Source of the DNA: Costus lasius
Lineage: Eukaryota > Streptophyta > Magnoliopsida > Zingiberales > Costaceae
Direction of reading: 5' to 3'
Assembly (NCBI GenBank): GCA_027563935.2
Contig: CM050447.1
Span: forward strand, 86,785,461 to 86,849,460
Length of the DNA stretch: 64,000 nt
Shown here: one piece after another, positions 59,047 to 64,000 of the stretch
How positions within the stretch are numbered: the stretch's first letter is position 1
Layout of the letters: each line of letters opens with the position of its first letter
The notes under the pieces: generated by a model
The model's database searches: none
Told to the model about the DNA's origin: nothing
The model's input: the letters and a program-made list of their open reading frames with translations, nothing else
Program-made: the position numbers and the translations under genes

Positions 59047-62000
59047 CTAATGGTTGAGAAATCTCAAACCCATGTTATTACAGTGCTTCTCATGCTTCTG
59101 CTGCGCCAGAGGCTTGGTAAGCGGGTCTGCCAGATTGTCATCTGTATGAACCTTGCAGATTTTGATCTCGCCACGATCTATGATCTCCCTGATCAAATGA
59201 AACCGTCTCTGTATGTGCTTGGACTTCTGGTGCGACCGTGGTTCCTTTGCTTGTGCGATTGCTCCAGTGTTATCACAGAAGATAACCAAAGGATCTGCAC
59301 TCGAAGGAACAACACCAAGTTCTCTCACGAACTTACGAATCCACACTGCCTCCTTGGATGCTTCCGAGGCTGCAACATACTCGGCTTCTGTTGTGGAATC
59401 AGCAACAGTTGACTGTTTGAAACTCTTCCACACCACTGCTCCTCCATTCAAGCTAAAAACATAGCCTGATTGCGATCGGAAATCATCCTGGTCAGACTGG
59501 AACGAAGCGTCAGTATATCCCTCTATACTGAGTTCTTCCTGACCACCATATATCAAGAACATATCTTTGGTCCTCCGCAGATATTTTAGGATGTTCTTGA
59601 CTGCAATCCAGTGCGCCAAACCTGGATTACTTTGAAAACGACTGGTCACGCTTAACCCGTAAGCGACGTCTGGGCGAGTACACAACATCGCATACATAAT
59701 GGAACCAATAGCCGAAGCATAAGGCGTATTGTCCATTTCATCTTTCTCAGTCTGTGTTTGTGGACACTGACTCTTTGAAAGATTCAGACCATGTCTGACT
59801 GGAAGATATCCTCGTTTAGAATTCTCTAAATGAAATCTCTCCAGGACTTTATCGATGTAAGTACTCTGGCACAGCCCGAGAAGCCTCTTAGATCTATCCC
59901 TGTAGATCTTCACACCTAACACATAGGCAGCTTCTCCTAGATCTTTCATCTGGAAACATTTCCTTAGCCATGCCTTCACAGCATGCATTTCAGGAATGTC
60001 ATTTCCAATGATCAAGATGTCATCGACGCAGAGGACTAGGAAAGTAATCACGCTCCCACTAAACCTCTTATATACACACGGGTCATCCTCGTTCTTGATG
60101 AAACCAAATTCGGTGACTGATTCATCAAAACGAATATTCCAGCTTCTTGATGCTTGCTTAAGTCCATAAATGGACTTCTTTAACTTGCATATCTTATGAC
60201 GATCTGCTGGATTAGTGAAACCTTCCGGTTGTGTCATGTACACATCCTCATCCAGATTTCCATTCAGGAAAGCTGTTTTCACATCCATCTGCCAGATCTC
60301 ATAATCATAATATGCAGCTATCGCGAAAAGAATCCGAATAGACTTAAACATGGCTACAGGTGAGAAAGTTTCATCATAATCTATCCCGTAGATTTGTTTG
60401 AAACCTTTCGCAACAAGCCTGCCTTTATAGGTAACTACGTTACCATCCATGTCAATCTTCTTCTTGAAGATCCATTTACAGCCTATAGGGATAACTCCCG
60501 AAGGCGGATCAACCAAATCCCAAACTTGGTTATCTGACATGGAGTCCATCTCGGCGCGCATAGCTTCAAGCCATCTCGCTGACTCCGGTCCACTGACCGC
60601 ATCCGCATAAGTGAGGGGTTCATCATTATCAATGATGTAGACTCCGTCATAGCGCTCAGGCTGTCGACGGATCCTTCCCGATCTTCGCGGTTCCCGTGAT
60701 ATTTGAGCCTCAGGTTGTTCAATAACCTGTTCTACCGGCTCAGGCTCATCCAACTGTGCTTGGTCACTTTGTCCTTCCTCTGGATTCTCATCCAACTTTA
60801 TTTCTCTCCCACTAGCCTCTTGCAGAAGAAACTCCTTCTCAAGAAATATGGCCGTCCGAGCAACAAAAACCTTGTTCTCATTGGGATCGTAGAAATAATA
60901 ACCCTTAGTTTCCTTAGGGTAACCGACAAAGATACATTTGTCAGATCTACTCTCTAGTTTCCCAGAGGCGAGCTTTTTGACATAAGCCTCGCAGCCCCAG
61001 ATCCTGATAAATGTCAAGCTCGGCTGTTTTCCATACCATAACTCATATGGAGTCTTAGAAACTGCCTTGGATGGCACTCGGTTTAGTACCTTTGCAGCTG
61101 TTTCCAGTGCAAAACCCCAAAAGGAGTAAGGTAGATTAGCCTGACTCATCATAGAACGAACCATATCAAGTAACGTTCTATTTCTCCTCTCGGACACACC
61201 ATTCCATTGCGGTGTTCCTGGCGGAGTGAGCTGTGAGATGATCCCACACTCCTTCAGATAGTCAGTAAACGCATGACTTAGGTATTCTCCACCTCGATCT
61301 GAGCGAAGTGCCTTGATATTTCGGCCTAACTGATTTTGTACTTCATTCTTGAACTCTTTGAACTTGTCAAAAGATTCACTCTTATGTCTCATTAAAAAGA
61401 CATAGCCATACCTACTGAAATCATCAGTAAAGGTAATGAAGTACTGATAGCCACCTCTGGCATGTTTACTAAATGGCCCACACACATCACTGTGTATTAG
61501 GTCAAGTAAACCTGAAGCCCTTTGACCTTTATGAGGAAAAGGTGACTTCGTCATTTTACCCATTAAACAAGCCTTGCATGTATCAATCTCCTTATAGGAG
61601 AATGATCCCAGCAGTCCATTATCATGCAACCGCTTAATGCGTTTCTCGTTTATATGGCCTAAACGACTATGCCATAGCAAGGTGCTGTCATCAGCATACT
61701 TGGCTTTCTTAATATCGATTTGCTGTATCGAACATTCCATGTCCAACATGAATAACCCATTGCTAATTGAACCAGTTGCATAAACAATATTATCTAAAGA
61801 CAAAATACACTTTGAAATATTGCATTCAAAGGAAAATCCCTTCCTGACAAGAGCAGGAATGGAGATAATATTTTTAGTAATACTGGGAACAAAATAACAA
61901 TTGTTTAGTTCCAATACAAGTCCAGATGGTAAGGAAATGAAATAGTCTCCTACAGCAACAGCAGCAACCCGTGCCCCGTTTCCAACTCGTAGGTCCACTT

Positions 62001-62928
62001 CATGCTGTCCCACCTGCCTTCTTCTCTTGAGTTCCTGTACATTTGAACAAATGTGAACTCCACATGCAGTGTCCAACACCCATGATATAGAAGAAGAAAA
62101 CATGACCTCAGTCACGAATATACCTGAGCCAGAAGCGAAGCTTCCCCTCTTATCTCCTTGGAGCGCTTTACAGTCCTTTTTCCAGTGACCCAGCTGGCCA
62201 CAGTGGAAACACCTGTATTCCTTGGACCGCTTGACCTTTTGCTTCAAAGCCTTGCTGTAGCTCTTGACAGGGGTCTTGCCCTTCTTCCCCTTCTTCTTGT
62301 TCCTTGAAGGAACCATTAAGACAGAGGTCGAAGGCTTTCCCTTTAGAGTCTCCTCAGTAGTGAGGAGCATATTCAGCAGCTCTGCCGGAGTACAATCGAT
62401 TTTGTTCATATTAAAATTAATAATGAACGCGTCGAATGAAGGCGGGAGAGACTGCAGAATAATATCCACAGCAAGCTCCTGGTTGATGGTGTGCCCCAGT
62501 TTCTCCAGAGCTTCCTTGTGCCCAATCATCTTGAGCACGTGAGCTCCCACTGGGCTCCCTTCAGCCAGTTTGCTCTGAAAGAAGAGCTTCGTCAAATTGT
62601 AGCGCTCTGTCCTCGCCTGTGCAGCATACAGCATCTTGAGGTTCGCTATAATCTCTATAGCCGACATATCCTCATGCTGACGCTGCAGCGGTGGCGTCAT
62701 AGACGCTAGCATCAGGCAAGCGACATCAATGCTATCATTGACGTGCTTTTCATAGGCTTCCCGAACCGCCCTTGCGGCGTTCGGAGCGGGCTGCGGCGGT
62801 ATCGCCGTCTCGAGGACATACAGTTTCCTCTCTGCCTTAAGAACGATCTTAAGGTGTCCAAACCAGTCAGAGAAGTTCGGCCCAGCAAACTTCTCCCTTT
62901 CCAGTAGGGATCGCACATTGAAGTTCAT
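59047..62928 (-). CDS. E4 gag-pol polyprotein (1293 codons, uninterrupted)
   Basis: Full-length copia polyprotein starting with a true ATG (62928-62926): gag capsid, intact knuckle CFHCGQLGHWKKDC, protease DTACG, integrase with HHCC finger and D,D-35-E, RT with motif A MDVKTAFLNG, and RNase H ending LRFLNH. One striking change: the RT catalytic motif reads CVDD in place of YVDD, with Cys967 encoded by TGC (plus-strand positions 60028-60030); E1, E2, E3 and even the distant C1 have Tyr. The two catalytic Asp residues are kept. Of the family B copies it has the best-preserved start and gag. Activity cannot be judged from sequence. Confidence 0.93.
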   Translation of the reverse strand: MNFNVRSLLEREKFAGPNFSDWFGHLKIVLKAERKLYVLETAIPPQPAPNAARAVREAYEKHVNDSIDVACLMLASMTPPLQRQHEDMSAIEIIANLKMLYAAQARTERYNLTKLFFQSKLAEGSPVGAHVLKMIGHKEALEKLGHTINQELAVDIILQSLPPSFDAFIINFNMNKIDCTPAELLNMLLTTEETLKGKPSTSVLMVPSRNKKKGKKGKTPVKSYSKALKQKVKRSKEYRCFHCGQLGHWKKDCKALQGDKRGSFASGSGIFVTEVMFSSSISWVLDTACGVHICSNVQELKRRRQVGQHEVDLRVGNGARVAAVAVGDYFISLPSGLVLELNNCYFVPSITKNIISIPALVRKGFSFECNISKCILSLDNIVYATGSISNGLFMLDMECSIQQIDIKKAKYADDSTLLWHSRLGHINEKRIKRLHDNGLLGSFSYKEIDTCKACLMGKMTKSPFPHKGQRASGLLDLIHSDVCGPFSKHARGGYQYFITFTDDFSRYGYVFLMRHKSESFDKFKEFKNEVQNQLGRNIKALRSDRGGEYLSHAFTDYLKECGIISQLTPPGTPQWNGVSERRNRTLLDMVRSMMSQANLPYSFWGFALETAAKVLNRVPSKAVSKTPYELWYGKQPSLTFIRIWGCEAYVKKLASGKLESRSDKCIFVGYPKETKGYYFYDPNENKVFVARTAIFLEKEFLLQEASGREIKLDENPEEGQSDQAQLDEPEPVEQVIEQPEAQISREPRRSGRIRRQPERYDGVYIIDNDEPLTYADAVSGPESARWLEAMRAEMDSMSDNQVWDLVDPPSGVIPIGCKWIFKKKIDMDGNVVTYKGRLVAKGFKQIYGIDYDETFSPVAMFKSIRILFAIAAYYDYEIWQMDVKTAFLNGNLDEDVYMTQPEGFTNPADRHKICKLKKSIYGLKQASRSWNIRFDESVTEFGFIKNEDDPCVYKRFSGSVITFLVLCVDDILIIGNDIPEMHAVKAWLRKCFQMKDLGEAAYVLGVKIYRDRSKRLLGLCQSTYIDKVLERFHLENSKRGYLPVRHGLNLSKSQCPQTQTEKDEMDNTPYASAIGSIMYAMLCTRPDVAYGLSVTSRFQSNPGLAHWIAVKNILKYLRRTKDMFLIYGGQEELSIEGYTDASFQSDQDDFRSQSGYVFSLNGGAVVWKSFKQSTVADSTTEAEYVAASEASKEAVWIRKFVRELGVVPSSADPLVIFCDNTGAIAQAKEPRSHQKSKHIQRRFHLIREIIDRGEIKICKVHTDDNLADPLTKPLAQQKHEKHCNNMGLRFLNH

Positions 62929-64000
62929 GGTGTTCGTTGCTGCAGGTATCTACAACAATGCAAGAACAGCAAGGTCAGTATCAATGTTTAAGAATCAATC
63001 AGGACTTAAGAAAGATTCCTTTTCTCACTATTTTATCTGGCTGAAAAATCCAGCAAAACAGCCCGAAAGAGTAGTACTCTTTTAGTGAGATGGGATCCGG
63101 ATTTCATACTTGGTCTCCGCGTCCTGCTCAGGCGAGATAAGATGCACAGAGAGTACAAGCACTAATCTCCGGTAGGCATTCCCTGCCGATCGCCAACCCA
63201 TGCGATTCCCCTTCATCTGGGCAATCCAGCAGACTGTGCCAACTGAGTTGGTACAACACAGTCTCTGACCCCACAGATGGCTGCCTCCATGTGCTACCAT
63301 ATGCGCCACATATGTAGCTTTTATGGTCAAGCTGACCCAACCTACTCCCTGGACCACCATGTGCTATGCTGAGCAACGAGAAGGGATAAATCCCTACTCT
63401 GTAACACACAGGTGTAATCCCACACCCTCTGAAGATAGATGGACGTGCCCACTGAGTGGGTACAACACGGCTCCAACGATAATCAGAACAGTGAGGTTTC
63501 GCGTCAGAAGGCTTTATGAGCTTGATATTAAGCGTTGGATTTTCACGGTCTTTTATCTTCTTCACTATCATACAATTCCTATGGTGATAGCAGAAGATAA
63601 ACTTAATCATGCAGTTCTAATATTTAAACAATAAATAAAAGAAAGCATGAATCTTATGTGGTAAAAGCCCATAGCCCTAGCGAGACCTTAACCTAACTTA
63701 AGTCTTCACTTGCTCTTCATGGGTCTTTTGCTGCTCATCTGGCCCAAGCCAGGGCCCAAGCGCCAATTGCAGCTTTGGTGCGCCCACCAGGGAAATGCGC
63801 CAGGTCCTAGGGTCGAACCCTAGACCTCCCACCTGGTCCAGCCACAGCTGCATGCGCCTCTGCCAAGTGTGCTCTGTGCTCTTGTCTAATTAAATTACAA
63901 ATTTAACTATCTAGACAAAATTGACACGCAGGTCAATTACATTTTATAAATTAAAGCAATGTGATGCGCAGATCACAATAATTAATTTACACTTTTAAAT
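62929..64000 (-). promoter_or_regulatory. E4 5' leader (incomplete)
   Basis: Contains the twin hairpins (63445-63463 and 63236-63254), and the T-arm-like CTAGGGTTCGACCCTAG palindrome near 63811-63827. The conserved leader frame is here at its longest, 160 codons with an ATG (63610-63128), including VVPTQWARPSIFR and ending LCASYLA. The corresponding frames are shorter in E1 and E2. Whether it is translated is unknown; it overlaps both hairpins. Confidence 0.5.

Larger units (their letters stand above)
57332..64000 (-). mobile_element. E4: family B copia element, partial at the window edge
   Basis: On the minus strand: leader (64000-62929, incomplete), gag-pol 62928-59047, polypurine tract, 3' LTR 59026-57332. 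The 5' LTR and primer site lie to the right of the window, judging from the 1.8-kb leaders of E1-E3. The LTR end on the minus strand is GGGGACCTTCA, a third variant of the family. LTR divergence cannot be measured here. Confidence 0.9.

Noticed and set aside
63811..63827. tRNA gene
   Set aside because: Only a T-arm-like palindrome; no acceptor, D or anticodon arm fits around it.

Overview
This window looks like gene-poor nuclear DNA of a flowering plant, built almost entirely from nested LTR retrotransposons. I find no convincing host gene, tRNA gene or CRISPR array. The plant call rests on Ty3/gypsy elements with tRNA-Asp-type primer sites and the conserved GGGAGGCAACCCAAG motif downstream of the coding region (Athila/Tat-like). 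It also rests on Ty1/copia elements with tRNA-iMet primer sites (TGGTATCAGAGC) and a single gag-pol frame. The species cannot be named from this.

Layout. 1-1968: 3' end and 3' LTR of a gypsy element (family D). 1969-3911: a family A LTR remnant and a broken copia pol fragment (C1), interrupted in RNase H by G2. 3912-21407: G2, a minus-strand gypsy-type element with a gag-like gene but no pol. Its 5' LTR holds a whole copia element, E1 (10306-20561, minus). The 3' LTR of E1 in turn holds a 1.2-kb patchwork of gypsy protease, reversed gypsy RT and a 25S rRNA piece. 21408-28429: a truncated family C LTR, a copia scrap, a purine-rich minisatellite (24.1-25.6 kb), a short 30-bp repeat, a GC-rich stretch and a 41-bp tandem array (27.5-28.05 kb). 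28430 to 57331: G1, a decayed plus-strand gypsy element. It carries a family A solo LTR in its 5' LTR, a solo copia-type LTR in its protease, a large RT/RNase H deletion, and E2 in its 3' region (38542-56740). E3 (45797-54949) is inserted in the RNase H of E2. 57332-64000: E4, a minus-strand copia element that runs off the window.

E1, E2, E3 and E4 are one copia family (called B here). Their states differ: E1 has a 29-bp frameshift deletion; E2 has two nonsense codons, loss of RT motif A and the E3 insertion; E3 has an uninterrupted frame and almost identical LTRs, but Cys-to-Tyr in the zinc knuckle and GTG in place of ATG; E4 has an uninterrupted frame and ATG, but CVDD in place of YVDD in RT. 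Target-site duplications that I could read: [a/g]tttg (E1), gcaag (E2), atgac (E3), ataat (family A solo LTR) and aaaca (solo LTR in the G1 protease). These give a secure order of insertion.

The least expected signals are structural. Family B LTRs carry a short hairpin whose loop is GUAA, GCAA or GAGA (all GNRA) and whose stem changes in a compensated way between copies. A second LTR hairpin also covaries, and the leader carries two related 19-base hairpins that covary with each other. These may be cis-acting RNA elements of the family. The 25S rRNA/gypsy patchwork and the all-transition nonsense pattern of the G1 gag are the other points most worth checking.
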